Source: Chinchilla lanigera (lineage: Eukaryota > Chordata > Mammalia > Rodentia > Chinchillidae). Taken from it: 64,000 bases of DNA. The stretch lies in NCBI RefSeq assembly GCF_000276665.1, contig NW_004955477.1, positions 1,181,788 to 1,245,787 on the forward strand, in the 5' to 3' direction. The position numbers were made by a program, and so were the translations under genes. The notes below the pieces were generated by a model. The model was not told the DNA's origin, did not search any database, and saw only the letters and a list, made by a program, of their open reading frames with translations. Positions 46,190-58,521 of the stretch are shown here, piece by piece; position 1 is the stretch's first letter; each line of letters opens with the position of its first letter.

Positions 46190-46670
46190 CAAATTACAAC
46201 ACAAGTTTAGGGAGTGAAATACCCTCACTCACTCGGTTTGAGGTCAGTTATCAAGGCCACTGCTATGTTTAGTTGTGCAACCAGCAGAAAATGCAGAGGC
46301 TGTTCAAGCACTTCGGTTTCCACTCCAAAATGATCTGCATGACATTTGGGTCAATCAGTCTAGAGATAATGATTCTCGCTGCAGAGCTGTGCATATCCAA
46401 TCACAAAAAGAGGGATCCCCAATTGATTTTTGTGGACTGCTTTCATTTTCTCAGAAATCTTTTTAGGTCAAACACTGGCAGAACTGAGGGTGCTGATATG
46501 AGATGGCATATTGCCATCTTCTCTTGCCCAGAGAGAGAGCCAGCCAGCGAGAGAGAGCCAGCCAGCCAGAGAAGCCTGGACATTCTTGCCCAGGAATGTC
46601 TAAATCATCATGGTCTGCTGAATAAAATTGGAATCATAAGCCCTTTAAGAGACACTTTTAAAGCATGATT
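46190..46670. promoter_or_regulatory. Candidate non-coding regulatory element A
   Basis: Repeat-poor sequence with TGACATTTGGGTCAATCAG (46341 onward; MEIS/PBX-like), TATCCAATCAC (46392 onward) and CCAATTGATTTT, and no coding signal. Interrupted near its right end by GAGAGAGCCAGCC filler. Function is inferred from motif content and position only. Confidence 0.4.
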
Positions 46671-46919
46671 TTTAATCTGGGTAGGGTGGAGTTGGTGGGG
46701 ACATAGCATCTGCCTGGAGGAGATACACACACACACACACACATACACACACACATTTGCCTTCTCAGAATAAATTTCTCACAGCAACACAGTGAGACTG
46801 AGAGATCTTTGGGGCTCTTTTCCTGCCCTACTTCTCCATCTCAGATGTGTGGACTTCATTACAACACCCTCAAAATTAAAGTATACGGAAGCATAATGAA
46901 TGGTTAAAAGGATAATTTA

Positions 46920-47970
46920 AATAGGCAACTGGCCTTGTTTCTCTCCTAAACTGATTGATTTATGCCTTGTTGTGGTTGTTTTGAGAACACAAAACTATTA
47001 ATTTATGTGTGAAAAGAACAGTGAATTAATCCTAAAGATCCCAGCAGCCTTTAAAGACCCGAATCATATGTTGAGCTCGTTTAAAACATGCATAGGAAAT
47101 TAAGGCAGAATAAAGCCCTTTGATTTGAAAAGTGCATCTATATTTGCTGTCCCTAGGATATCTGCAGGGTCATTATTCAGAAAGGTTAAGGAGGACTTTA
47201 TTTTTTTATATTCCCTGTGTATTTCCCAGTTACAGCTCACCATGGTGCATTTCAACTTATAAAGAGAAGGAGATAAAAAGGGGGGAGGGGAGCTTTTTAT
47301 TCACTTTCCACTTAATTTCCTTGCCTCCACGCCAGTCCCAGCTTAATGAATGTAATTGCTACCTTTGATGAAAATACTATTATCAAGATCACACATTACA
47401 TTGGAAAACAGTTTTTCTTTAAACACAGCTACTGCAGTCTCTAATTATGCATGTAACAAGTGTCTCCTCAACAAAAGAGCATGTTGTCTACAATTGCTAG
47501 GAATTGGAGCAAGGCAAATTTGAACAAAGGACAGATTAGATTTGCTCCCCGCTCCACAAAGCCCATCCCTCTGATTAATTTCCTGCAAAAACTAAAACAA
47601 TTCTCTTAAAAGGAGCTCACCCCCTTCTCCAGAATGATCCATATGCCATTTGGGTCTTTCTATAGGATGATAATGGCCCCTGATTTGAACCCGCGTTAGA
47701 AAATAAGAAAAGGCTTTTATGAACTTTCTCTTTCATATGCAAATGAGAAGCGCAAGATCTTGAGGGATAATGAGCCCCCCCCAAAGTGACTTTTCAGTGG
47801 CTATAAAAGAGCTCACTGGTAAGGAAAGGTCTGCATTGAGCATGTTCAACCCAATTATTTTATTAGTTTCAAGAAAGGAGACATCTTTGCAAAAATACTT
47901 CCATAATTGTGAAGACTGAGCGACAATAGCTTTTCTGGGGTGGCCCTTCGTAGAAGACTCACGCACAAAA
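46920..47970. promoter_or_regulatory. Candidate conserved enhancer B (strongest)
   Basis: About 1 kb with no SINE, L1 or LTR in a repeat-dense region. It has TAATTATGCATG (47442), GAACAAAGG (47522, SOX-like), TGATTAAT (47572), the octamer ATGCAAAT (47737-47744) and several ATTA cores. Open frames are short and lack codon structure. In this location it could serve HMX3/HMX2 downstream. This is inference without an alignment. Confidence 0.5.
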
Positions 47971-48840
47971 TTTTTAAAATGGATTTGTAATTAAATCCAA
48001 AATACTCCTGTTAAGGGTTTAGGAGACTTTAGATTTCAGTTGCACTCTGCTATTGATTTAGGGGGCTGCATTGGGCAAGTTATCAAGCAAATTGGACAAG
48101 ATCTTCCTGGGTCTCTGTTTTTCTACACTTACCAAATGTGGGCAGGGGGCAGGACAATCCTAAATAGGTGACTCCTGTAATGTCTCCCTAGCATCCTTCA
48201 GACCTAGAAGAAAAACAAGTTAGTGTCCAGTACAGTATTAGTCATGAATATGAGGTCAAGAGTCTGACAGCCTGGGTTCAAATCTTAACTCACAAGTAAC
48301 CACTTGTGTGTCCTGGAAAATCTTCCTATATCTTTATGTCTTCAGCTTTAAGTTTAGAACAACACTAAAAGGGCAGTGAGAATTAAATAAGACTTGTGAA
48401 ACGTTGAAAAAGATACCTGAAACAGGGTAGGGACTTATTCCTATTAGTACTTAGGACCAGGAAGACCACCGGTATTTAGTGAGACAGGTTTTCGGGTGTG
48501 CTGACTATTACCTTGAATCCTGGGGAAATGGCACTGCAGTGTCGCCTCTGATGGAACCCTGTGCCTATTCAGAAAGCCGTGCCAGAATCCAGTTTAACCA
48601 CTTACCAGCCAAATTATTTAAATATAGGATGACCAACATTGCATTTCCTGGTTAATTTTTATAAGATAATATAACAGGAAATATAAAAAACAACAATTTT
48701 ATCAAATTCATTCAATGTAAGAATTCACTCATTGAAATGACACTTGGCTGAGCAATGCTCAGTATAGTAGATGAACAAACATGCTGCCTGAGTGATGCTG
48801 GGGATAAATGTTAAGTGGTTAAGGAGGTTGCAGTTAGGTC

Positions 48841-49045
48841 TGAAGCTTCTTTTTTTTTTTTTTTTTTTCCATATCCCAATCTCCCATGCATCCATGTTAT
48901 AGCATTACTTCATTATCTTACAGAATGAATCATTTTTTTTTTTTTTTTTTTTTTTTAGGTTTTTTAGACAGGGTCTCACCATGAAGTTTGGGCTGGCATT
49001 GAACTTGATATGTAGCCCTCACTGGCCTGTGCTACCACACCCAAT
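48841..49045 (-). mobile_element. Poly(T) tracts and truncated B1
   Basis: T runs at 48848-48870 and 48931-48957; the second leads into TAGACAGGGTCTCACCATGA ... GTGCTACCACACCCAATT, a B1 with an internal deletion. Confidence 0.85.
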
Positions 49046-49189
49046 TTGGAGCTCTTTTTTGCAGCATTAGATTTGATTGATTCTTTTCAGAGACTTATGT
49101 TCTCCATCAGGATGAGTCTCTCAAACTTGTTTCAGAAATAACACAGAAAGAAGAGAGAGAGAGAAAGAGAGTATATGTGTGTGTGTTTG

Positions 49190-49370
49190 TGTGTTACTGG
49201 AAACTGAACTCAGAGACTTTACACTCTACCATATCCCCACCCTAATTTAATTTTTTTGAGGCAGGGTCTTGCTAAGTTACTAAGGTGCCAAGATTGGGCT
49301 CAAACTTACAGTGCTCCTGTCTCAGCTCCCTGGTGTGCTGGAATTACACATTTGCCACACCTGGCTTCCC
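49190..49370 (-). mobile_element. B1-ID composite SINE, reverse
   Basis: ID half (TTACTGGAAACTGAACTCAG ... CATATCCCCACCC), linker, and B1 half (GAGGCAGGGTCTTGCTAAGT ... GCTGGAATTACACATTTGCC). Confidence 0.85.
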
Positions 49371-49379
49371 TCATTGCCC

Positions 49380-51700
49380 CTTATGAGAGATAGGACCTGG
49401 GTAGGCAAAAAGAATTGGCATGCTTGTGGTTTCTCATTACGTTAAGACTCATTACTGGTGTTCTCCATGTTAGTTCTTTGAGGCAGTGAACAGTACCATA
49501 ACACTGTGCCCCGGAAGAACTACCTTCTGTATGGTTAACATGTGCTGATTTTTTAAAGTTAATTGATAAATGAAAAATGATTGTATGTTCTTGGGTAATT
49601 TTTTCCATTACCCTAGAGAGTTAAAATAAAAAAACTGTAAAACTCAACCAACCAACTAACCAACCAAAAACATCTATAAAGGTAGCATCCACTGAGACCT
49701 CCCTTCTGCTAAGCTCTAGTGCCTGTTTTTGCTCAACCCATATCATATCATATCAGTCATATCAATCATCTTTACTGCCTATCTCACTAATTGTCAAGAT
49801 ATTCCAATCATACATTACAAAACCTGTACAAATGGATTGCAAAATGAAACTGCAATTTGGACCATGCTTGTGGGATTTCATGGAGTTGCAAAAATGATGG
49901 TGGGGAAGGCTTTGAATTCTTTGCAAAGCCCTGCACAAGGGAGGACCTCACCATTCCTGAGTTTAAGGGAAAAAAAATAGTAAGGAGGATGTACAGAAGA
50001 TGCTCCAAAGAGAATGATTTGAGTACCATGGATTAAGATACGTCCTTGTGATAATGCAGGAGATGTCTGGATAATTTTACCAAATGACACTCTCTAAGGC
50101 CATACTGTGAAAATCAAGTGCAAAGAATGACCTATAGAGTAAGCCATCATCCAATCTGGTGCTGACCCCCCTGCCCCAACTCACATTTGATTCATGGTTT
50201 ACTCAGTTTAAGATTACAGATGCAACTGCAGCCTGAACTTAAAAATAACACATTTATTTTCACACGTTTTAAGACTTTTATCTCAAACCTCTTTAGTTTC
50301 CACATTTACTAGAAAAAGGGGGCGGGTCTTTGTTTTAAATAAATCTGTTTAAAGTGGGATTTTGTTAGCACCAAATCTTTAGGATGACAAGGACCCCCAG
50401 GTGACACCTTTGTACCCCCAGGAAACAATGCATACGTTCTTATACTAGGGCCTCAGTGCTCTGAGTTTTATCATTTACGTACCTTTGGCCAGTGTGAGCA
50501 GGACACACACACACACACACATACACTCACACACACAGAGAAATCTGTTCCCCTGAGCTTTTACCTCCCCTCCCCTCCAGGTTCCAGGTGGGGCTGGGCT
50601 GGCAGGTACATGTTATCCTGGTAAGGAGGGCTGTCCCCAGTTTGGGTATCCTCTCTGTAACAAAAGTCATGTGAATTTCTATGGCTGGTCATCTGAAGGA
50701 AAGAGTCAGGGGCACTGAACTCAGGTTCCAAGTCTAGATCTGGAGGCTTGGACATGAGGGACCAAGAGGCAAGCAAAGAAGCCGCCCTGCTGACCTCTGC
50801 AACATCACTGAATCTGGAGAATAAACTCTGCAGATACCAGGCAGCAGTTTTGGCCCATCCTTACACCCCATGAGAAAGGAGCTACCAGGGACTGAGACTC
50901 AGCAGATTCCGGAAATGGTTTGCTCCCACAATTCTATTCTTGCCCAGGAGCCTTTCAGCCCTCCTAGCAGCTCGCCTGCTAGAGCAAGGTGCCCTGGAAG
51001 AGGCCCAGGAGCACAGCAAAGTCTACTTCTCAGAAACATAGGTGGAGGTGTTGGGACTGGCCTAGGGGGCCCGGGCAGCCCAGGGAGCCAGGGCACTCAC
51101 TATGTATGCACGCGATGGCTCCTTGAAGATCCCCCAGAAAGCCCCACACATCTGTCACCTGTCCCATCCCTCATTCTGCCACCTCTGGAAATTATCTAGA
51201 GTAATCATCCTAAGGATCCTCAATGAGCAGACAGTATTAGACATGTGAGCTTTGAGGCAGCATCTCTGAGCCTTGATGGCAGTGCAGAATGGCCGGCCAT
51301 TTCCTGGTCCACTGAGTAGGGGATTAGCATACTGTGTGTGGCAGCTGCTCCATTTGTCTTCTTGCTCTTCATTGCCAGCGGCAAGGTGGAATCAGCACTT
51401 AACCTTTGAGTCCATGAAGGGTAATGCTCCAAATGCTCCTGGGGAGATGCGTTCACCTGGGATGGCCACAGCCTGGCATTTGGACATCCTCAGAGGGCCC
51501 AGCTAGGCTCCTTCTGCTGCTGAGGCAGCTGTTGGTTGTTGAAGGTGGGGAGTGGAGGGTTGTGGACGCTGGGTAGCAGGGGGTAGGGCAGCAAGGGGAG
51601 TCAGGAGACCTAGCCTCTCCATTGGTTCTTTGCCCTATTTATGGATAAGCAGGCTGAGTGATGGTCTCCTCTGGCCTCATTAGTAAATCAAGTTTCTTAA
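49380..51700. other. Intergenic, mostly unique
   Basis: No exon was recognised. A (CA)n repeat lies at 50503-50536. 50200-50460 is repeat-free and contains AGGTGACACCTTTGTAC and TAAATAAATCTG; it is a weaker regulatory candidate. 50870-51200 is GC-richer with overlapping open frames but no recognisable protein. Confidence 0.55.
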
Positions 51701-51716
51701 TTTACTCATACAGATT

Positions 51717-51790
51717 TTTTTTTTTTTTTTTTTGGTACTGGGAATTGAACTCATATGACCTCATGCTTGCCCTGCAGGCTCTGTGCCCTA
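51717..51790 (-). mobile_element. ID SINE, partial
   Basis: Poly(T), then GGTACTGGGAATTGAACTCA and TGACCTCATGCTTGCC; similarity fades before the internal promoter boxes. Confidence 0.82.
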
Positions 51791-51898
51791 CTTGAGAGGT
51801 TCTCTAAACCCTGGTCCCAGTGCTGCCTGATCAGAAAGCCTCTGCCAACCCAGCCCTCACCTTCTCTCCTTGCCCATGAGAATCAGCCCCTCACCTTT

Positions 51899-52284
51899 TG
51901 TTATGGTTTGTGTCTAAATGTCCCCCAAAGCCTCATGAGGCTATAGAGATATTTTGGAGATAGCTGAATCTAGAGAGTGTATTTGATTCATAGTACAGAG
52001 CTGGGATTAAGGGTGTGAGCGCTGTACCTGCCCTAGGGCGGGTAGCCTACATACAATATAAGGGACAGAAAGAGGCTTGTCCTGTCTCCATCTCCTGTCT
52101 TGTTGCTTTAGCGTCTTCCACCTCCATGAACTGTTTATTGCCCTTCTTCCATGTGCCACCCTGCCTTGGAGCCAGCCCATTATGGGCTGAAACTTCCACA
52201 AACTGTGAGCTAAATGAACCTTTCCTCCTTTAACCTTTGATGTCAGGTACTTTGTCTCAGCAGTGAGAGAAAAGTAATAAGACA
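51899..52284 (+). mobile_element. Solo LTR, MaLR-like
   Basis: TGTTATGGTTTGTGTCTAAA to GAGAAAAGTAATAAGACA, with TG...CA ends. CCTTT before and CCTTC after suggest a 5-bp target duplication with one change. Same family as the LTR at 40439. Confidence 0.85.
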
Positions 52285-55200
52285 CCTTCCCCATGCCCTG
52301 CTCCTCAGCTCCTTCGGGCTCTCTTCTGGCTCCTGCTGCCTCTAGTTGCATCCTCAGCTCCATCTAGGCAGCATCTCCCCTTCACTCAGCTGGAGCAATT
52401 GGCCCTGGTTTCCCTCCAAGGAAGAAAAGAAAGTTGAGAACAGACAGGGTCCCCACGATGTCCCTACTACCCACCCAAGGACACCTGCTATGGATATCTG
52501 GCCTCAGCAGCCTGGGCTTCTGTCCTCTAAGGTGATCGGAGTTTGGAGAGGGCTTACACTGAGCTCCCTGGGGCTCTTGTCCTGAGCAGGATTGTAATTT
52601 GCACCAAAGGATTTTGACCAGCGCACTGGGGCGGGGGGACCACACACTGGTGGCAAAGCTCAGTTTACAACGCTCACCTGTTATAAATTCTTTTATAGTG
52701 ATCTAGGAAGGAGAGGGCTGCAACAGAGCTGGGCTGGACCATACTGCAGGGCACCACTGTGGGCACGTTCTTTCACCAATCTGGGGCCCATGTCATTCAT
52801 TAGTTAACTGACTGCTTGGACCAGAGGGCTAGACTCCTTCCAACTTGGCTTTCCAGAAGACTCCAAAAGTGCAGGAGGGGTGGGAAATGCGGCCCCTCAG
52901 GCTTCCCAGCCTCAGTTTGCAGCATGGCAGGTTTGGGGGCAGGAACACTAGATGATGTGATTTAAAGGCCCTGCAGCTCGAGCAGTCACAGGATGACCTT
53001 AGCTGAACCAGAGGTAAGGAATTGCCATCTGTCTGCAATGGACATGAAGACTTCCCAGATCTGACCTCCCCATGGATAAAAGAGGAGAGGCTGCAGCTGA
53101 GATTGGTCCTCATCTGCTTAGTTAATTTCCTCTACTTGTTTGTCTATCCATGGCTACTTTCACACATCCAGTGCTTAATGAGCTCCTGTTTACCCCTCAA
53201 AACCCTATGCTGTTGTTGCCCTACTTTCCCTCAGGAAAAATGAAGTCCTCTTCTCTCTACCTGCACCACTGTCACCACACAGGCCTCACCTCTCTGCTAG
53301 CACCTGGAAAACTTCATGAAAGGGCAGTGAGTCTGAAATCAAGTTTGGTGAATGAATAAATGATGGGGAGCAGTGAGATGGGCAGATACATGGGATGACA
53401 TCCCAGGGGGAGGGGTAATGTAGACAAAAACCAGTGGAGGAAAAGAGCTCATCATTCAGGAAGTAACCAGTATGGCCAGGTGTTGGGGAGGGAAGCAGCC
53501 AATCCCCTTTTTATTATTCATCTCACAGATACGTGAGTATTTGACTTGGTATCTGTCTTACAGAGCAGACTGTGAGTCTGAAAGGCCCATCTGACAGTGT
53601 CTATAGAGCTTTACCTGAGAAATAGCACCTAGTAACTGCATGACAAATAAGCCTTCAGTGGATGAGCTAGAGAATTCAGGTTCTGAGGCAGTGGGTAGGG
53701 CAAGCCCTCTGTGGCACCAGGCATCAGAGACCCAGGCCCCATACAGGGTTGCCAAACAAAATGCAGGATGCTCAGTTAAACCTGAAATTTAGGTAAACAG
53801 TAGATAATTATTTTATAAATATGTCTGAAATATTGCTGAGGGCATGCTTATAATAAAACAGTTACTATTTATCTGAAATTCAGATCAACTGATGCTTTTG
53901 TTTACTTGTTTGGGGAGGGTCTGAAAATCTTATTCATTTGGATATTTTTGCTTATTTTCTGCTAATCTGTTGACCTACCCTTTCCTCTTTTTACTTTGAC
54001 ATATTTATCTCTTGTTTTTAATCACCAAGATGACCTCAGAGTTACAAGATAGCTGCTGGAGCTCCAGCCTTTATGTTTTTGATTTAGGAAAGCAGAAGGA
54101 GACAGGAAGAAAGGACAAAAGAACACCTGTCTCTCATCAGAGTCAGCCTCTTCTAAAGAGATTTTCTCTGTGAAATATAGGCTGATTCTTTGATGATAAA
54201 AAGGAGTCTTTATTTTGTTAAGTGTGATAGATATTGTGTATATAAGAAAATGTCCTCCTTTTCTTAAGATACACCCTAAGATATTTTGAAGTAAAATGTC
54301 CTAACATCTGTAATTTATTTTTAATTACTAGGGGGCAGGTTGGGTAAGCAAACGTGGCAGAACGTTAACAACTATTAAATCAGTGTGGTATATTTGGGTG
54401 AGCATTACCCTAATCTCTTCACATTGCCTTATGCTTGAAAATATTTTTAATAAGAAGTTTCAGTTTTGTTTTTTTTTATGAGACAGATTGATCTTTGCTG
54501 AACAGCATTTGCTTCTTTCACTCACCACCCTGGCAGAAAGAGAGGCTCAGGAAATATAGTCTTTCAGCAGGGCATGTCAGTGCCTAGACACAATCAGAAT
54601 TCCGTCAGTGAGGAAGAAGGGGACAATGCAAGTCTTGCTGCATTTGCCGAAATCAGCCCCTCCTGGTCTCAGCCAGGAGCCCCAGTACAGATTGAGGCAC
54701 AGCCAGCCACTCCCCCGGGGGTGGGTGCTGAGAGGAGACCCGCCTACCCCACATTGGTGCAGGCCACAGCTAGTTTACCTTTGTGCGCTTGGCCAGAATG
54801 CTGAAGTTCCCTGGAGCCCCGGCCGTGTCTCTAAAGGAGAATATGCAGCCCAGCTCCTTCCCTTAGGCACTAAGTTACAGGGAAATGTCCCAGCTCACTC
54901 GGCTGGGCCCCTACAGTGTGAAAGAAAGATCCTTAAACAGAAAGCCACTTTTGGATCTGTTGTCCCAGTAAGACAACTTGGGCCCCCTTGGTTTCCTTCT
55001 GCTCCACGTCCCAGCTCTCAACCAAGCAGGAACCAACAGCACCTAGGGTAGCATTCAGTGTATACAAGACTTTGAAGACATGGCTAAGTGCAGACTTTTC
55101 TGGACTCTGCCTGCTTGGCACATAGGGGACCTGCTGTGAAGATTTGGGGCCAGACCTTCTGGCCCACTGACTGGTGAGTGAATCATACACACCCATGTAG

Positions 55201-55470
55201 TGGTACCATCAAAAGGAAAGCAGTACTGATTCGTGCTGTAGCGTGGATAAAGGGCAAAAACTTTGTGCGGAGCTGAAGTGCTGATCGCAAAGAACCGTAT
55301 ACTGTCCCTGTATTTGTTTTCTTCTATCTACGTGAGCCATCAGAATGGGCAAATCCATAGAGATAGAAAACAGATAAGCAGTTGCCTAGGGCTGAGTGGG
55401 AGGTTGAAAGAAAATAGGGGATGTTTGCTAATGGATATGTGGATTATTTTTGGAAAGAAAGTCTGGATTT
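52285..55470. other. Intergenic, no element recognised
   Basis: Unique-looking DNA. An open frame of 147 codons (54608-55051) overlaps another in a different frame and has no recognisable domain; GC richness explains it. 53750-54560 is AT-rich and repeat-free, possibly regulatory but without strong motifs. Confidence 0.55.
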
Positions 55471-55566
55471 TTTTTTTTTTTTTTTTTTTTTGCAGTACTT
55501 GGGGTTGAACCCAGGGCCTCATGCATATTAAGCTAGTGCTATACTACTGAGCAAAATCCCCAGCCC
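55468..55566 (-). mobile_element. ID SINE
   Basis: Poly(T), then CAGTACTTGGGGTTGAACCC ... TACTGAGCAAAATCCCCAGCC. Confidence 0.9.
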
Positions 55567-55654
55567 TAAAAATGTCCTAAATTTGACTGCGGTGATGGTT
55601 TGTAGTACATACGTATGAATACATTAAAATCTATTGAATCATATGCATTTCTTT

Positions 55655-55734
55655 ATTTGTTGTGCTGAGGATCACACAGAAGGCCTTACACATGCTAGGC
55701 AGGTGTTTTACTGCTAAGGTACACCCCAAGTCCT
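55655..55734 (-). mobile_element. ID SINE, old
   Basis: GTGCTGAGGATCACACAGAA ... CTGCTAAGGTACACCCCAAG, a diverged reverse ID. Confidence 0.8.
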
Positions 55735-55784
55735 GAACCAAGCACTTTAAATGAATGACATGGATGGCATGTTAATCATATATC

Positions 55785-56010
55785 AATATACCTGTAATTC
55801 CAGCTTCTTGGGAGACCGAGGCAGGAAGATCACAAATGGACAATTTAGTGAGATCCTGTCTTTAAAAAGTAGATAGCAGATAGGTGATAGATAGATAGAT
55901 AGAGATAGGATTAAGGATGTAGTTCAGTCTTGTATACACTGAGGATCAACTTCAGACACTTGCCTAACATATATGAGGCTCTGGGTTCAATCCCCAGTGT
56001 TGAAGGAGAG
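55785..56010 (+). mobile_element. B1-ID composite SINE with internal (GATA)n
   Basis: B1 half (ACCTGTAATTCCAGCTTCTT ... TTTAGTGAGATCCTGTC), a GATAGATAGATAGATAGA run, and ID half (AGGATTAAGGATGTAGTTCA ... GGTTCAATCCCCAGTG). Confidence 0.85.
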
Positions 56011-56639
56011 ACCTGTTTTTTAAAAATGAAAAGATAAGGTGTTCAGAAAATAGGAGGTTATTTTCTCTGTGACAGTATTATCAACAATATGTTGACCCTG
56101 GCTAGGTCTCAGCGTGTGTGGATGCTCAGGAATCCCTCAGCCTTCACCAAGCTGGGAGAGTCCCAGCACCAAGGGAAATTCCCGAAATCGAGTCCAGCTG
56201 GGACAGCGGATGCAGAAGCAGGAAAGAGTCCTGCCCGGTTCCCGCCACGCAGCGAATGGCTGGAGTTAATGCTCCTGCACTTACATATATTGACCGTTTA
56301 CCTCCCACTGCTCCCAGCGCTAGATCTATGAGCAAGAAGAAAGGAAAAAGGAGTTTGGGTTTAAACTCTTATCACTAAAGCGAGTCTCCCTCTACATTAA
56401 AAAACTATCCAGACCCTGTGGCAGGAATGGGCTCTGTTCTTGGGGCATAAATTTGTGTGTGTGGAAAAAAGACTTATTGGTGAATTTAGCAGTATTTTTC
56501 GTTGAACTGGCAGTTGCTAACCATTACACCAGTATTTATTTGATTCTTAAAGAGTACAAAACCATGGACCACAAATAAAGAAGATGGAGTAATAGTTTGT
56601 GGCTGGGCCACTAGCTTTAAACTTGAAATGAAGTGTCCA

Positions 56640-57420
56640 GTTTTGAGTTACTGTGTCCAACCACCATTTGTACAGTTTGAAAAGTGGGGGCATTTTTCCA
56701 GGCTGTCAGTGTGACTGTAGTTCATTCCCGTGAATGATATCGCTGAAGGAGCAGTTGTTCTGCTGTGAGCACCTCACTCATGACCAGAATATATTAAATG
56801 TATTAATCTGGGCCTCCCAGCATAATTTAGGAAGGCCCTCTATTTGACACATTCCTGTACATCCCTGTTTTATTGCTTGCTCGGGCAGGTAACAATGTCT
56901 CAAAAGTCTTGCTCCTGAATGAAGTTAAAATTACATGTCACCCAATAGCATATGCAGTTGGGTGGCTTATTTGCTGTCAAAATTACCACCCTGCAACAAC
57001 ATGAGACGTTAATGGGGATGCAGCATGATTTATCTCTCTGGCCCTGGCTGGGCGGGGAGGGCGGACGCCTGTATCTAAGTGGCCATGTGCTGGGCAAAGC
57101 TGTGATTGCCTCCCCGCGTTGGATCTGCCTTTAATACCCAAACCGCGTCACCGAACACGGGAGATGAGAATGAGTGGTGTTTTGGATACTCTGCCAAATA
57201 ATCGCTGAACTTGTTTTAAATCTGTAAGGGAAAGAAGTCTGTTTAGCTCTCCACCAACTAACAAGATTTATAATCTGTTTTCCAGTCAGGCTGGAGACGA
57301 TTGTCTCTTAAGAATATGCCCAAGACTTAACAGAGAAAAGTCTAATTTTAAGGCTACTGGAAGCAGCCTGGATTTACAGTTTGACACAGTATTTTTCTAC
57401 TCTGCCAAACAATAGTCTTT
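56640..57420. promoter_or_regulatory. Candidate conserved enhancer C with retained CpGs
   Basis: Repeat-free. Ten CpGs occur within 57007-57160, unusual for intergenic rodent DNA. Motifs include TGTCAAAATTACCACCC, GACGTTAATGGGG, CACCCAATAGCATATGC and TGCCTTTAATACC. Overlapping open frames on both strands argue against coding. Role inferred from composition and position. Confidence 0.45.
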
Positions 57421-57795
57421 GGGATGTTTATGAGCTCAGGTGACAAGGCTACAAAGTCAAAGTGTTCCTTTAATGAAATTATGGATTATCCATCTGGAAA
57501 GTGTATCACACGTAGTTTAAAACTTCCTGGAAAAGGAGAAGTCCAAATGGCCAACAGGTATCTCAAAAAATGTTCAACATTAGCCATTAGAGAAATGCAA
57601 ATCCAAACTACACTGAGATTTCTTTTCACTCGGTCAGAATGTCCATCATCAAGAAAATTTTAAAAAAATAACAAATACTGGGGAGGATGTTGGGGGGCGG
57701 AGGAGCATTTTCCACTGCTTGTGGTAATGTAAGTTAGTACAGCCACTATAGAAATCAGTATGACGATTCCTCAAAAAATTATAACTAGACTTGCT

Positions 57796-57882
57796 TTAGT
57801 TTTTTTGGTGCTGGGAATTGAACTCAGGACCTTGTGCTTGCCAGGCAGGTGCTGTACCACTGAGCTATATTCCTGGCCTTAG
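57796..57882 (-). mobile_element. ID SINE inserted in L1 ORF2
   Basis: TTTGGTGCTGGGAATTGAAC ... CACTGAGCTATATTCCTGGCC. Confidence 0.94.
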
Positions 57883-58319
57883 AGTTACTACCTGATCCAG
57901 CTACATCACTTCTTGGTGTATACTGGAAGGAACTACAGACCGCATACTATAGGGATACCTGCCTACCAATGTTTATTGCAGCACAATTCGTAATAGCCAA
58001 GACATAGAACCAGCCTAAGTGCCCATCAACAGATGAATGGATAAAGAAAATGTAGTACATTCATGTAATAGAGTATTAGTCAGTCATAAAGAAGAATGAA
58101 ATTTTGTTAACTGCAGGAAAGTGGATGAAACTGGAGATCATCATGTTGAACAAAATAAGACAAAGTTAGACAAATACTGTATATTCTCTCTAATATGTGG
58201 AATCTGAAAAAGAAGGGAGACTGATAGACAAAATGAAGGGAATAAAGAGGAGAGGGTGTAATGTACGGTACTATTGAGGATGGATATGATCAAAATACAT
58301 GCATTGAAACTCTGTAAGA

Positions 58320-58440
58320 TGGGCCAGGAATGTAGCTCAGTGGCACAGTGCCTGCCTGCCAAGTGCAAGATCCTGAGTTTGATTTCTGGTAAAAAAAAAA
58401 CAAAACAAAAAAAAACAAAAATACAAACCAAAAAAAGAAC
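58320..58440 (+). mobile_element. ID SINE inserted in L1 3' UTR
   Basis: GGGCCAGGAATGTAGCTCAG ... TGAGTTTGATTTCTGGTA plus an A/C-rich tail. Confidence 0.93.
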
Positions 58441-58521
58441 TCAATAATATGTAAAATTAACAGGCACTAATAATAAAAGAGAAAAAAATTAAATAAACCA
58501 CTTAGGTGCAATAATTAAGAG

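Larger units (their letters stand above)
57525..58500 (+). mobile_element. LINE-1 ORF2 3' end and 3' UTR with two ID insertions
   Basis: AAATGGCCAACAGGTATCTC, CTCAAAAAATTATAACTAGA and CCCATCAACAGATGAATGGA are L1 ORF2 C-terminal words in order. ID copies sit at 57796-57882 (minus) and 58320-58440 (plus). The L1 end resumes at 58441-58500. Confidence 0.88.

Noticed and set aside
50870..51199. 109-codon GC-rich, Pro/Gly-rich frame
   Set aside because: A frame on the opposite strand is equally open; low-complexity composition explains both.
54608..55051. 147-codon open frame
   Set aside because: GC-rich region with overlapping frames, no domain, no splice pattern and no recognisable similarity.
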